A stretch of 64,000 bases of DNA from JAFGPL01 sp046485045. Its GTDB lineage: Bacteria > Bacteroidota > Bacteroidia > Bacteroidales > UBA10428. Positions 31,827 to 40,725 of this stretch are shown one piece after another (within the stretch, counting starts at the first letter, position 1; each line of letters begins with the position of its first letter). A program made the translations under genes and the position numbers. The DNA lies in the NCBI GenBank assembly GCA_046485045.1, contig JAWOHT010000028.1:1-64000 (forward strand), written 5' to 3'. The notes under the pieces are model-generated. The model saw only the letters and a program-made list of their open reading frames with translations, made no database searches and was not told where the DNA came from.

Positions 31827-32369
31827 CTAAAATTGTTTTCTTTTCAAAATCTCTGAATAAATAATGCCGAGTTTAATGTCTTCTGAAAAGTTAAAAATAT
31901 TCTCATATTTCATATCCTCATCTGCAATTGCATCAGTTATCTCCGTTAAGCTAATGGAATTATCCTGTGTAAAATACGCCTGTTTATGCAAATCTTCATT
32001 TGCAGAAATTTCAGAGGAGACTTCTTCTTCAGGGCTGGTGACAATACTATCAAGGGTTACTATCTCCGGACGATAGTCTTCCAATACACCCGAAGCTTCT
32101 TCAACTTCATATAGAGGTTCATCCACTTCTTCAAACTGGTTCTCCTCCAATAATACTTCCTCATGCCTGTTCTCTTCATCAAGTTTTTTTAAGAACTCTT
32201 CGAAAGGGTTATAACCGTTAGGGGCTGACTCTCCAAAATCGGGCATAGCCTGTGGTTGTCCTACAGGCCCGGAAAGTGTTTTTCTTTTATTCCTGTTCCT
32301 GGCCACACTTGCTATTCCTCCAATGACCAAAATCACGATGTATATTATTATTTCAAAAAGATCGTCCAT
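31827..32369 (-). CDS. acidic membrane-anchored protein of unknown function
   Basis: This 180-residue protein has one N-terminal membrane span (FEIIIYIVILVIGGIASV, about residues 5-22), a short basic patch (ARNRNKRK) and then a long acidic, low-complexity tail rich in Glu and Asp (EEVLLEENQFEEVDEPLYEV is typical). The tail is probably cytoplasmic by the positive-inside rule. I do not recognise a named family. It begins 1 base before the end of the next upstream gene on the same strand, so the two are tightly coupled. The neighbour is strongly basic, and a charge interaction between the two is possible but is inference. Confidence 0.6.
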   Translation of the reverse strand: MDDLFEIIIYIVILVIGGIASVARNRNKRKTLSGPVGQPQAMPDFGESAPNGYNPFEEFLKKLDEENRHEEVLLEENQFEEVDEPLYEVEEASGVLEDYRPEIVTLDSIVTSPEEEVSSEISANEDLHKQAYFTQDNSISLTEITDAIADEDMKYENIFNFSEDIKLGIIYSEILKRKQF

Positions 32370-32370
32370 T

Positions 32371-32652
32371 CTAATTATGTTTAGGTTTACTTTTTCTGTT
32401 TAAAAGCCTTTGCCAAAAAGGTCTGTTATTAGCATTGATGTTCTGTCTTGCCCTTTTATGGCTCTCTTTCATTTTTTTTTGAGTTTCTTTGGTTTGCACT
32501 TCGAATTTGTCTTTGGCAGACTTTTCCCTTGCTTTCTGATAGGCCTTTTTCTGCCGTAATTCAATTTTCTGCTTTTTCTTTTCTGCCAGCCTTACCGTCT
32601 TTGTCTGCGGATAAACCAAATGTGTAGAAACAAATGCAGCAACAAATAACAT
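32371..32652 (-). CDS. small basic secreted or membrane protein
   Basis: The ATG at 32652 gives 93 residues. It starts MLFVAAFVSTHLVYPQTKT, a short signal peptide or anchor, followed by a lysine- and arginine-dense helical stretch (KKKQKIELRQKKAYQKAREK) and an end RPFWQRLLNRKSKPK. The longer frame from 32823 overlaps the divergent lipoprotein gene at 32708 and is rejected. I recall similar basic small proteins in Bacteroidota, but their role is not known. It immediately precedes the acidic membrane protein and is divergent from the Rieske-like lipoprotein gene, with 55 bases between the starts. Confidence 0.5.
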   Translation of the reverse strand: MLFVAAFVSTHLVYPQTKTVRLAEKKKQKIELRQKKAYQKAREKSAKDKFEVQTKETQKKMKESHKRARQNINANNRPFWQRLLNRKSKPKHN

Positions 32653-32707
32653 TATCCTGAATTTTGCTTTAAAATTCACTATTTTTACAAAGTTAACAGT
32701 ATTTAAA

Positions 32708-33169
32708 ATGAAAAACCATAAAACAAATTTACGTTTTTTTTTCATTTTCATAGCAGCAATTGTAATACAATCTTGCGCGAGGGAACTTGATGAAGCAATA
32801 CCCGAGACATATGTGAATGTCAATATGAGCCTAAGCCATTACAACCTGGGTATAAACCAATCGGTTGTACTTACAAATACAATGGTTAATGTAAGCAGCC
32901 TTGGTTATGATAATAACGGGATTATTCTCTTCCGATACAGTCAGGATGAGTTTTATGCATACGACTGCACCTGTCCTTATCATGTGGAAGAAAGCATTTC
33001 TGTAGAACTTGATGTAAACCAGATGTTTGCCAAATGTCCGGTGTGCAACAGCAAATACCAGTTATATTATTACGGTATCCCTACAGATGCAGGGCCTTCA
33101 AGAAACCCACTCAAACAATACAAGGTTTACTACAATCCGAATACATTTGAAATAATCATATCAAATTAA
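32708..33169 (+). CDS. Rieske-like lipoprotein with altered ligand set
   Basis: This 153-residue protein has a lipoprotein signal ending VIQSC (C23). The rest has the size and shape of a single Rieske fold: FRYSQDEFYAYDCTCPYH, then CPVCNSKYQLYYYG, then PLKQYKVYYNP. A canonical Rieske [2Fe-2S] site needs CxH and CxxH. Here the first half is CTCPYH (C87, C89, H92) and the second is CPVC (C110, C113), without the second His. It may therefore bind zinc or a differently ligated cluster, or none. Such Rieske-like lipoproteins occur in Bacteroidota; function is unknown. It is divergent from the basic small protein and convergent with maeB. Confidence 0.7.
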   Translation: MKNHKTNLRFFFIFIAAIVIQSCARELDEAIPETYVNVNMSLSHYNLGINQSVVLTNTMVNVSSLGYDNNGIILFRYSQDEFYAYDCTCPYHVEESISVELDVNQMFAKCPVCNSKYQLYYYGIPTDAGPSRNPLKQYKVYYNPNTFEIIISN

Positions 33170-33208
33170 TAATACTGAAGGTTTCCGGCTTATATAATCC
33201 ATTGTAAA

Positions 33209-35494
33209 TTAAAAATTTATTATTTCTTTGTTATACGTTTGAGCGTCAATTGATGAAATTGCCGCCATATTAACAATTTCCCTAACTGAGCTCTCCATCT
33301 GCAGCACATGCACAGGCTTGTTCATGCCTACAAGTATAGGCCCTATCACCTCTGCTTCGCCCAGTTCCTGCATCATTTTGTATGCGATGTTACCCGAACT
33401 GAGGTTAGGGAAGATCGCCGTGTTGACTTCGTAATCTTTAAGCTTTGAAAACGGGAAAACCCTGTTTCTAAGTTTGGAATTGAACGCATAATTTGCCTGC
33501 ATTTCGCCATCAACAATCAGATCGGGATGTTCTTTGTGAAGCATTTCCACAGCTTCTCTAACACGTGTGGGGCTCCCGTTTCTGCTTGAGCCAAAATTGG
33601 AATATGACAAGAGCGCAATTCTGGGTTCAATATTGAATTTTCGCACCTCGTTGGCGATGAGTATTGCAGTGTCGGCCAATACCCTGGCAGAAGGTTTGAT
33701 ATTTACCGTAGTATCTGCAAAGAAAAAGGGCCCTTTTTTGGTGATAAGAATATACATACCGGCAATATGGTTCAGGCTATTACTTGCACCAACAATCTGC
33801 AATGCCGGTCTTATGGTATCGGCATACTTGTTTGAAAATCCTGAAAGAAAGCCATCTACCTCTTCCTGTTCTAACATCATCACCCCAAAGTAGTTTTTAT
33901 CATACATTTTCTCGTTGGCCTCGTCAAATGTCATACCCTTTCTCCGGCGCTTTTCAAAAAGAATGCCTGCAAATTTCTTTCGGCGTTCTTCTTCTGTATT
34001 GCTTCTGAAGTCAACAATCGAAATGCCGTTAATATCAATGCCGTTTTCAGCCGCCACTCTTTTAATCTCACCCTCCGGACCAAGCAATATGGGCACTGCA
34101 ATACCTTCGTTCACTACCTGTTGAACCGCCTTTAATACCTTATAATTTTGGGCATCGCCGAATAGAATACGTTTGGGGTTGTTTCTGGCACGTGTTTGTA
34201 TCTCATCTATCAACTTATTATGCAAGCCCATACGTTTCATCAAATCCAGTTCATAAGCCTTCCAGTCAGTAATTGTTGCCTGCGCCACCCCCGATTCTAT
34301 GGCTGCCCTGGCAACTGCAGGGGCTACCCTGGTAATCAAACGCGGATCGAGGGGTTTGGGGATAATATAGTCTCTGCCAAAAAAAAGATTTGTGGTCTTA
34401 TAGGCCATATTCACGGCTTCGGGTACAGCCTCCTTCGCTAATCTGGCAAGCGCATATACCGCGGCAATTTTCATCTCTTCGTTGATGGTTTTTGCCCTTA
34501 CATCTAACGCTCCCCTGAATATGAAAGGAAAACCCAGCACATTATTTATCTGGTTGGGATAATCCGAACGGCCGGTAGCCATAATAATATCGTCGCGCAC
34601 TGCCACGGCCTCATCGTATGAAATTTCCGGGTTAGGATTTGCCATGGCAAAAACAACAGGGTCTTTGGCCATTGACCTGAGCATATCGGGTTTCACCACA
34701 TCACCGGTTGACAGCCCCAGGAAGAAATCTGCACCAACCATAGCCTCCTGTAAAGTAGTAATTGAAAGGTCTCTGGCAAACTGCTGTTTGTATTTGTTCA
34801 GATCGGTCCGACTTGTGCTTATCACCCCTTTGGTATCGAGCATGATTACATTTTCGGGCCTTACCCCAAGTGCAATGTATAGTTTGGTACATGAGACCGC
34901 CGAAGCACCTGCGCCATTTACAACAACCTTAATTTCATCTATCTTTTTGCCTGTAATCTCGAGTGCATTTAACATACCGGCAGAAGAAATAATTGCTGTT
35001 CCATGCTGGTCGTCATGAAAAACAGGAATATCAAGCTCTTGTTTCAACCGTTCTTCAACTTCAAAACACTCAGGAGCTTTAATGTCTTCAAGGTTAATGC
35101 CTCCAAAGGTAGGCGATATGGCTTTAATGTGGGCGATGAGCTTTTCGGTGTCTTTTTCATTTATCTCAATATCAAAAACATCAACATCAGCAAACACTTT
35201 AAAAAGCAGACCTTTGCCTTCCATAACCGGTTTCCCTGCAAGCGCGCCAATGTCGCCAAGTCCCAATACTGCCGTACCATTTGAGATCACAGCTACAAGG
35301 TTTCCCCGTGCAGTATAATTGTATGCATTGGCAGGGTCTTTTTGAATTTCAAGACATGGTTCGGCCACACCGGGGGTATATGCCAGCGATAAATCATACT
35401 GCGTACGGTATGGTTTGGTCGGAATTACTTCAATTTTTCCGGGTTTTCCGCAGGAATGATATCTAAGTGCCTCTTCTCTATTTATTTTAGCCAT
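33209..35494 (-). CDS. maeB: NADP-dependent malic enzyme fused to phosphotransacetylase-like domain
   Basis: This 761-residue MaeB-type protein decarboxylates malate to pyruvate with NADP reduction. Residues of about 1-420 are the malic enzyme part: DLSLAYTPGVAEPCLEI, VFHDDQHGTAIISSAGMLNAL and VVNGAGASAVSCTKLYI. Residues of about 430-755 form a phosphotransacetylase-like domain (RILFGDAQNYKVLKAV, then PILLGPEG and GPILVGMNKPVHVLQ). In MaeB proteins this C-terminal domain is usually regulatory and not catalytic. Length is the standard for the fusion. It is a single-gene unit with a -7 box TAATTTTG at 35557-35564 on its strand. With pckA and ppdK it links malate, pyruvate and PEP. Confidence 0.96.
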   Translation of the reverse strand: MAKINREEALRYHSCGKPGKIEVIPTKPYRTQYDLSLAYTPGVAEPCLEIQKDPANAYNYTARGNLVAVISNGTAVLGLGDIGALAGKPVMEGKGLLFKVFADVDVFDIEINEKDTEKLIAHIKAISPTFGGINLEDIKAPECFEVEERLKQELDIPVFHDDQHGTAIISSAGMLNALEITGKKIDEIKVVVNGAGASAVSCTKLYIALGVRPENVIMLDTKGVISTSRTDLNKYKQQFARDLSITTLQEAMVGADFFLGLSTGDVVKPDMLRSMAKDPVVFAMANPNPEISYDEAVAVRDDIIMATGRSDYPNQINNVLGFPFIFRGALDVRAKTINEEMKIAAVYALARLAKEAVPEAVNMAYKTTNLFFGRDYIIPKPLDPRLITRVAPAVARAAIESGVAQATITDWKAYELDLMKRMGLHNKLIDEIQTRARNNPKRILFGDAQNYKVLKAVQQVVNEGIAVPILLGPEGEIKRVAAENGIDINGISIVDFRSNTEEERRKKFAGILFEKRRRKGMTFDEANEKMYDKNYFGVMMLEQEEVDGFLSGFSNKYADTIRPALQIVGASNSLNHIAGMYILITKKGPFFFADTTVNIKPSARVLADTAILIANEVRKFNIEPRIALLSYSNFGSSRNGSPTRVREAVEMLHKEHPDLIVDGEMQANYAFNSKLRNRVFPFSKLKDYEVNTAIFPNLSSGNIAYKMMQELGEAEVIGPILVGMNKPVHVLQMESSVREIVNMAAISSIDAQTYNKEIINF

Positions 35495-35792
35495 TATATT
35501 TGTGTTTTTTTAGTATCAGGTTTTCGGATATTGTTTACCCTAATGTCAGAAGATTACAAAATTATAATCTGCCTGATGCATTTACGGGTTTTTAAGTATC
35601 TATTTTTGTTTAAGTTAAAAATCAATACTCGGGATTTTTAAGAAACCAGCGAATTTAGTTTTATTTTCTTTAAAAAAAGATGAGAAATGCCATTTCGGGC
35701 AACCTTTTACAATTATAAAAAACTGTAAGACCTTTTTCTGCTCCTCGGCTAAATAATCTTTCCAGTCTCTTAAAATAAAATACATTAATATC
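35495..35792. other. intergenic region between maeB and the DUF2062 gene
   Basis: About 300 bases of AT-rich DNA between divergent genes. On the minus strand a TAATTTTG box (35557-35564) lies about 60 bases before the maeB start. I see no further gene or RNA structure here; short open frames have no protein-like composition. Confidence 0.5.
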
Positions 35793-35823
35793 TTTAGAGG
35801 TATAATAATTTATCTTAAATTTG
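35793..35823 (+). promoter_or_regulatory. promoter of the DUF2062 gene
   Basis: TTTA (35793-35796), 19 bases, TAAATTTG (35816-35823) is a near-consensus Bacteroidota promoter, about 70 bases upstream of the ATG at 35893. Confidence 0.5.
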
Positions 35824-35892
35824 CAAACCAATTGGATATAATTACGTATTGGCAGTTATAAACATATACTTACAGGATAGACGATTCAAATA

Positions 35893-36354
35893 ATGGCATT
35901 ACAGAAAAAATTTCTGAAGAAGATTGTATACTCCCTCAGAAAAGGTATTACCCCGCACAAACTGGCTCTTTCGGTTTCTATAGGCATAACCATCGGCATT
36001 CTGCCCATTTATGGTATTACATCTATTTTAATCACACTTATTGCACTGGTATTCAGGTTGAATTTCACTGCTTCGCAAGTTGCACATTATGCGGTATTTC
36101 CCTTGCAGTTACTTCTGATTTTTCCTTTTCTTAAACTGGGAAACATGATCTTTGGCCATGCACTTCTGCCACGGACTTTAGACCATTTTCTACTTCTGAT
36201 GAAAACCGATTTTTGGGGAACAATGCATAATTTCTGGATTGCCTACCTTACAGTAGCTGCCTTCTGGTTTATATTATCCATTCCATTGTCAGTTGTTTTG
36301 TACAAATTGTTGTTTTTCTATTTCAAACGTCTCGTGCCTGTGGCTGTGAAATAA
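35893..36354 (+). CDS. DUF2062 domain membrane protein
   Basis: This 153-residue protein has the DUF2062 pattern: a basic N-terminus with LRKGITPHKLALSVSIGITIGILP, then hydrophobic spans at about 35-60, 75-95 and 118-142. The P-x-x-G-I-T turn after the first span (ILPIYGITSI) is typical. Function is not known; in Bacteroidota DUF2062 proteins are often near glycosyltransferase genes or fused to them. Here a glycosyltransferase gene runs convergently and overlaps its end by 32 bases. Confidence 0.8.
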   Translation: MALQKKFLKKIVYSLRKGITPHKLALSVSIGITIGILPIYGITSILITLIALVFRLNFTASQVAHYAVFPLQLLLIFPFLKLGNMIFGHALLPRTLDHFLLLMKTDFWGTMHNFWIAYLTVAAFWFILSIPLSVVLYKLLFFYFKRLVPVAVK

Positions 36355-37447
36355 CCTTTCGATAAAAGTCCAGCAGTTTTAACTCTTCACTATTCCATGT
36401 AAACTCCTGTGCAGCTTTTATAAGGTTTTTTTTCCAAAGACTTATCCTGTCTTTGTCTTTCAGTATATCCATAATCAAATCTGCTATTTTCAACGGGTTT
36501 CTTTCGGCAGTTGCCACTCCGATATTATAGCGGGCAACCAGCCCACCCATTTCAGGAAAATCTGAAACCATCACAGGAACATTAGCCTGGATATAATCAA
36601 ATAACTTATTGGGCAACGCATAGTAATAGTTCAGCCCCAGGTTTTCTTCGAGCGAAATTCCAATATCTGCCTGAACAGTATATGAGAGAAGCTCTTCGGG
36701 GATGACACGCCCCAAAAAAACAACTTTTCCGGTCAATCCGTATCCTGCTACCATCTTTTCAAGGTTGTTTTTAATATCGCCGTTGCCAATGATGACAAAT
36801 TTTACCCCATTAAGGTGCCTCATTGCCTGAATTACCATTTCCAATCCCCTGGCTTTGTTTACCGATCCCTGATAGAGGATGATATGTTCATCACCATCAC
36901 GGAGCTCTTTGTGAACAACTGGTTGCCCCTTCTTCACAGGAAGGTTTCTTATCACCTGCATATCAATATGATACATGCTATTGTAAATATCTGCCAACGA
37001 ACCGCAAACCGTATAAGAATAAATAATATGAGGCAGTATAAGACCTTCAATCAATTCCCATATTCTCTTAACCCTTTTTCGCCCTATAAGCTCAGGAACC
37101 TCGGTAAAATATTCATGACTATCGTAAACCAATTTAATTTTTTTAAGCCTTGAAATAAGATAATTGGCAGGTAATGTATCAAGATCGTTGGCTACCAGCA
37201 CATCAAAACGATGAAAGTACAGGTAGAAAAACAAGCGGATATTGTAACAGATATAAAAAAAAGGCCCTTTGTTGAATAACAACTTAAATCTTTTGAATTT
37301 AATTTCTGAAGGCTGAAGCCCCAAACTTGTTTCTCTTATTCTACCCACTATGGTTACAGAGGTATTGAGTTTAAGAAGCGAAGCAGCTATACGGTTCACC
37401 CGCTGATCGGTGACAATGTCGTTGGTAACTGAAAGACAAATTTTCAC
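36323..37447 (-). CDS. glycosyltransferase, GT4-like
   Basis: I take the GTG at 37447 as the start, giving 374 residues beginning with KICLSVTNDIVTDQRVNRIA, as in related proteins; another GTG at 37489 would add 14 residues of hydrophobic sequence with no signal-peptide form. The N-terminal GT-B half has NDLDTLPANYLI and LVYDSHEYFTEVPEL. The C-terminal half has the sugar-nucleotide binding pattern ILYQGSVNKARGLEMVIQAM, FVIIGNGDI and GISLEENLGLNYYYALPNKLFDYIQANVPV with the acceptor Glu. It probably acts in surface polysaccharide or glycolipid synthesis. It overlaps the DUF2062 gene tail to tail. Confidence 0.85.
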   Translation of the reverse strand: MKICLSVTNDIVTDQRVNRIAASLLKLNTSVTIVGRIRETSLGLQPSEIKFKRFKLLFNKGPFFYICYNIRLFFYLYFHRFDVLVANDLDTLPANYLISRLKKIKLVYDSHEYFTEVPELIGRKRVKRIWELIEGLILPHIIYSYTVCGSLADIYNSMYHIDMQVIRNLPVKKGQPVVHKELRDGDEHIILYQGSVNKARGLEMVIQAMRHLNGVKFVIIGNGDIKNNLEKMVAGYGLTGKVVFLGRVIPEELLSYTVQADIGISLEENLGLNYYYALPNKLFDYIQANVPVMVSDFPEMGGLVARYNIGVATAERNPLKIADLIMDILKDKDRISLWKKNLIKAAQEFTWNSEELKLLDFYRKVISQPQARDV

Positions 37448-37610
37448 AGTAATATCTAATAAAAAGCTAATGTATATATTTTTAGACACAACCTGTAAAC
37501 CTTAATTCCATATTTGTTTAAAATACCTTTGTTAACATAACATTTTAGCCTTAAGGACAGGAATGTTGAAAAATTGATTTCTGAACAATAAAATAAAAGC
37601 TTTGTGGTGC

Positions 37611-37618
37611 TATCTTTG
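37611..37618 (+). promoter_or_regulatory. -7 promoter element of murB
   Basis: TATCTTTG matches TAnnTTTG, 20 bases before the murB ATG. The -33 position shows no TTTG. Confidence 0.4.
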
Positions 37619-37638
37619 CTTGGCGTTGAATCTGAATT

Positions 37639-38652
37639 ATGAACATAATAAAGGAAAATATTTCGTTAAAAAGCTATAACACGTTCGGTCTGGAGGCACA
37701 TGCAAGATATTTTGCCAATACTTGTACCGAAGCTGAAATAAAGGAAATATTACAATCGAAATATAAAGACATTCAGCCCAGGCTTATATTGGGAGAAGGG
37801 AGCAATATTCTGTTCAACGGCGATTTCAACGGATTGATCATTAAACCATCGATAAAGGGAATTGAGGTTGTTAAGGATACCGCAAAACAGGTTTACATTA
37901 AAGCCGCTGCCGGTGAAAACTGGGACAATTTTGTACAATATTGCGTTGAAAACAATTATGGAGGCATTGAGAACCTCTCGCTCATCCCGGGCACATTAGG
38001 GGCAAGCCCTGTGCAAAATATCGGCGCTTACGGTGTAGAAGTAAAAGATGTGATAGACAATGTTGAAGCGATAGATATTGAAACCGCTGAATTAAAGGTT
38101 TTTCAGGCCTCTGAGTGCCATTTTGGCTACCGCACAAGCATCTTTAAAGAAAAACTTAAAAACAGGTTTATTATCACTTCGGTGGTATTCAGGCTGGAGA
38201 AAGAGCCCCGTTTTGTAACACATTACGGAAATATCGAACAAGAGCTTGACAAATACCCTGAAATCAACATAAGAAATATTCGTGAAGTAATTATAGAAAC
38301 AAGAAGACACAAACTTCCCGACCCGAAAGAACTGGGAAACGCCGGCAGTTTTTTCAAAAATCCCGTTGTAAGTTTAGAAACCCTTGAATATATTAAAAAA
38401 TTCTACCCGAAAATTCCACACTGGGAATCAGGACAGGAGAGGGTAAAATTATCAGCTGCCTGGCTTATTGAAACATGCCAGTGGAAGAGCAAAAAAATTG
38501 GCGATGCCGGTACCTACCGTAAGCAACCGTTGGTGATTGTAAACTACGGCCATGCGACAGCCAAAGATATTATAACACTCGCGGGTAAAATTCAAAAAGC
38601 AGTTAAAAACCATTTTGCCATTCAACTCGAACCGGAAGTTATTATCGTGTGA
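37639..38652 (+). CDS. murB: UDP-N-acetylenolpyruvoylglucosamine reductase
   Basis: This 337-residue FAD enzyme reduces UDP-GlcNAc-enolpyruvate to UDP-MurNAc, the second committed step of peptidoglycan synthesis. The FAD-binding block GEGSNILF is at residues 52-59 and SLIPGTLGASPVQNIGAYG around 114-132. The catalytic Ser is S237 in GNAGSFFKNP. The final LEPEVIIV holds the conserved Glu. The length and the GYRTSIFK block fit the type I (E. coli-like) MurB. It stands alone, divergent from the glycosyltransferase and convergent with the DUF3352 gene. Confidence 0.95.
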   Translation: MNIIKENISLKSYNTFGLEAHARYFANTCTEAEIKEILQSKYKDIQPRLILGEGSNILFNGDFNGLIIKPSIKGIEVVKDTAKQVYIKAAAGENWDNFVQYCVENNYGGIENLSLIPGTLGASPVQNIGAYGVEVKDVIDNVEAIDIETAELKVFQASECHFGYRTSIFKEKLKNRFIITSVVFRLEKEPRFVTHYGNIEQELDKYPEINIRNIREVIIETRRHKLPDPKELGNAGSFFKNPVVSLETLEYIKKFYPKIPHWESGQERVKLSAAWLIETCQWKSKKIGDAGTYRKQPLVIVNYGHATAKDIITLAGKIQKAVKNHFAIQLEPEVIIV

Positions 38653-38710
38653 TTTTATTAAACTCGTTTCCGGAAAAACAACAGCCATTTTTCACTTAAC
38701 CCCTTTATCT

Positions 38711-40708
38711 CTAATCTGCCACACCATCGTGGTATTCTCGTGATTCGATGAGATTACCCTTTTCGTCATATAGTTTCCAAGTACCGTCCATCACGTCTTG
38801 TTTATATTTGCCCCTCAACCGAAGCTTGCCGGTTTGATAATACTCCCTGAAATTACCATCCATTAATCCGTTTTTTAACCCGACAGATAGTCTCAGGTTA
38901 CCGTCTTCAAAAAACTCTTCATGCTTTGAGGCATCAAGTTCATTAATAATGATAACCGGTTCAAAATCATCTCTTGCTTTCTCACCCTCTACAGTTTTGA
39001 ACGCTGTAGAATCCTGCAACATGAACGACATAGGATCGAAAAGATACTTTACCGGAGTAAACTCATCTGGTTGAGGATTAAATTCTGCCGACAGGTTGAG
39101 CTTTATCAACTCTTTATCGTTACGAACACTAAGCCCGATATTTGGGAAACAGACAAAATACTGCTTGTTTTTCTGCATAGTTGTCCAGGTTTGAGGAGAA
39201 ACAAACTCCTTTACATTGGAAAAAAGCACAGGCACCTGAAAATAGGCCATCACCATAGACCTGTAGTCAAAGTGAGACAAGAATTCATTGCGGTTTTCGT
39301 CACTTTTAAGTGTATTTCCTGATTCAAGGTCATCCACGATGCTTTTCAGCGTCTGAGGATGATTGCTGAACACGACATATTCATCAATAATGGTATAATA
39401 AGGTTTTTCAAGACGCTTAATCAGGTTCCCGAAGAGCATCTTAAAGATTCCCGGTATATAAAGATAATTGATCGTATATCCCTTATAAATAATAGCTTTA
39501 AACTTAACCGGAGAATTCTTCTTTACCTGTGCTGCGAGGTAAGACAGGCTCTCGGTTGCCTGCTTGTTACTCCCGGCCCTGAAGGCCACAGCAAACTCAT
39601 TCATTCTGCCCAGATTTGAAGGCTGTGTCTGTATTAGCGTTATTTCATCCTGCATCCAGCCAAGAATGTCTTTCTCGATATTAATTTTCAACATCTTCTC
39701 TGTTTTGCCCATTACCGATTCAAGGTTTGCCAGGGAAGCATTGTCAAGGGTGCTTTTAATATTTCTGTACAATGTCAAAGTCTGGTCAGATCCGATATTT
39801 ACAAAAGTGGCTGTACGTGAAGGAGCATATCCTGCAAAACCATACCCGCCTTGCCCGGACTTCATCAATGCCCTGAACAAAGATTTCGTGGTGTCTTTTA
39901 CACTGGTATAACCTGTAACCTGCAACATTCCCTTTTCATCTAACTGAACATATGCTGATGTATAATAAAGGTTATCGGAAAGCATTTTCAAAAAATCATT
40001 TGGTTTGCCCATGATCAAGGCAATATAATCTTTAAAGTAAAGATAATTGATGCAAATTGAGAACAGCCCCTTCCCTTCGGTATGCCTTGTTACTTCAATA
40101 AAATTAAGGTCCCTGCCCAAGGTCAGTTTATCAAGCTGGTCAATGGAAGCCTCGATTAGCGTGTAGACTTTCGAAAAGATAAGCTGGTTCTTAATAAGTG
40201 AAAAATAGTAGAGATCGCCGGACTTCTTATCAAACAACTCCATTATTTCGTAATCTTTATAGGTTCTGTACGTTAGCCGTAAATCATCATCTGTTATCTT
40301 ACCGAGATGACTTTTCAGATTCTTTAGCTTTGATATGCTTTTCAGGTCAACTACGAAAAGAAACTCATACCTGCCCGGTTTGTATCTGTGCGATGATATG
40401 AGGATTTTTCGGTTCCCAAACAGGTTTACCAACATACGGTTGGAAGAGATCAGCGAGTCGGCGCCCACAATATCTTTATTAATATCCGACATCAAATCAT
40501 TGGTTTTAAGGTAAGCCCACACATTGGTGTGAATGATCTTATCCCAGGCGCCAAAAGGGTCTTCGGTTTCAATGATATATGCCGCATCGTGCGGTACAAG
40601 GTAAACTGACTGAAATTTGTCATCGGGTGACAGTATAAAAAGATAAATGAACCCTGAAATAACTGCAAAGACAGTTAAAACAGCCAGAAACTGAAATATT
40701 TTTTTCAT
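38711..40708 (-). CDS. DUF3352-like membrane-anchored protein with MORN-type C-terminus
   Basis: This 665-residue protein has an N-terminal span (FLAVLTVFAVISGFIYLFIL, about residues 7-26) and a large extracytoplasmic region. Its beginning (SVYLVPHDAAYIIETEDPF) and Leu-rich helical repeats (NMLVNLFGNRKILISSH-like text) fit DUF3352-type proteins. The last 60 residues or so are three MORN-like units (DGNLRLSVGLKNGLMDGNF, then TGKLRLRGKYKQDVMDGTW, then GNLIESREYHDG), the pattern of YwqK-family proteins. This combination is unusual in my experience. It follows a cyclase-family gene by 17 bases on the same strand and is likely co-transcribed with it. Confidence 0.7.
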   Translation of the reverse strand: MKKIFQFLAVLTVFAVISGFIYLFILSPDDKFQSVYLVPHDAAYIIETEDPFGAWDKIIHTNVWAYLKTNDLMSDINKDIVGADSLISSNRMLVNLFGNRKILISSHRYKPGRYEFLFVVDLKSISKLKNLKSHLGKITDDDLRLTYRTYKDYEIMELFDKKSGDLYYFSLIKNQLIFSKVYTLIEASIDQLDKLTLGRDLNFIEVTRHTEGKGLFSICINYLYFKDYIALIMGKPNDFLKMLSDNLYYTSAYVQLDEKGMLQVTGYTSVKDTTKSLFRALMKSGQGGYGFAGYAPSRTATFVNIGSDQTLTLYRNIKSTLDNASLANLESVMGKTEKMLKINIEKDILGWMQDEITLIQTQPSNLGRMNEFAVAFRAGSNKQATESLSYLAAQVKKNSPVKFKAIIYKGYTINYLYIPGIFKMLFGNLIKRLEKPYYTIIDEYVVFSNHPQTLKSIVDDLESGNTLKSDENRNEFLSHFDYRSMVMAYFQVPVLFSNVKEFVSPQTWTTMQKNKQYFVCFPNIGLSVRNDKELIKLNLSAEFNPQPDEFTPVKYLFDPMSFMLQDSTAFKTVEGEKARDDFEPVIIINELDASKHEEFFEDGNLRLSVGLKNGLMDGNFREYYQTGKLRLRGKYKQDVMDGTWKLYDEKGNLIESREYHDGVAD

Positions 40709-40725
40709 ATTGTTACGAATTAGTC

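Noticed and set aside
32652..32823. Longer start for the small basic protein (32823)
   Set aside because: The extra 57 residues are the reverse strand of the Rieske-like lipoprotein gene's N-terminus and would displace its signal peptide start.
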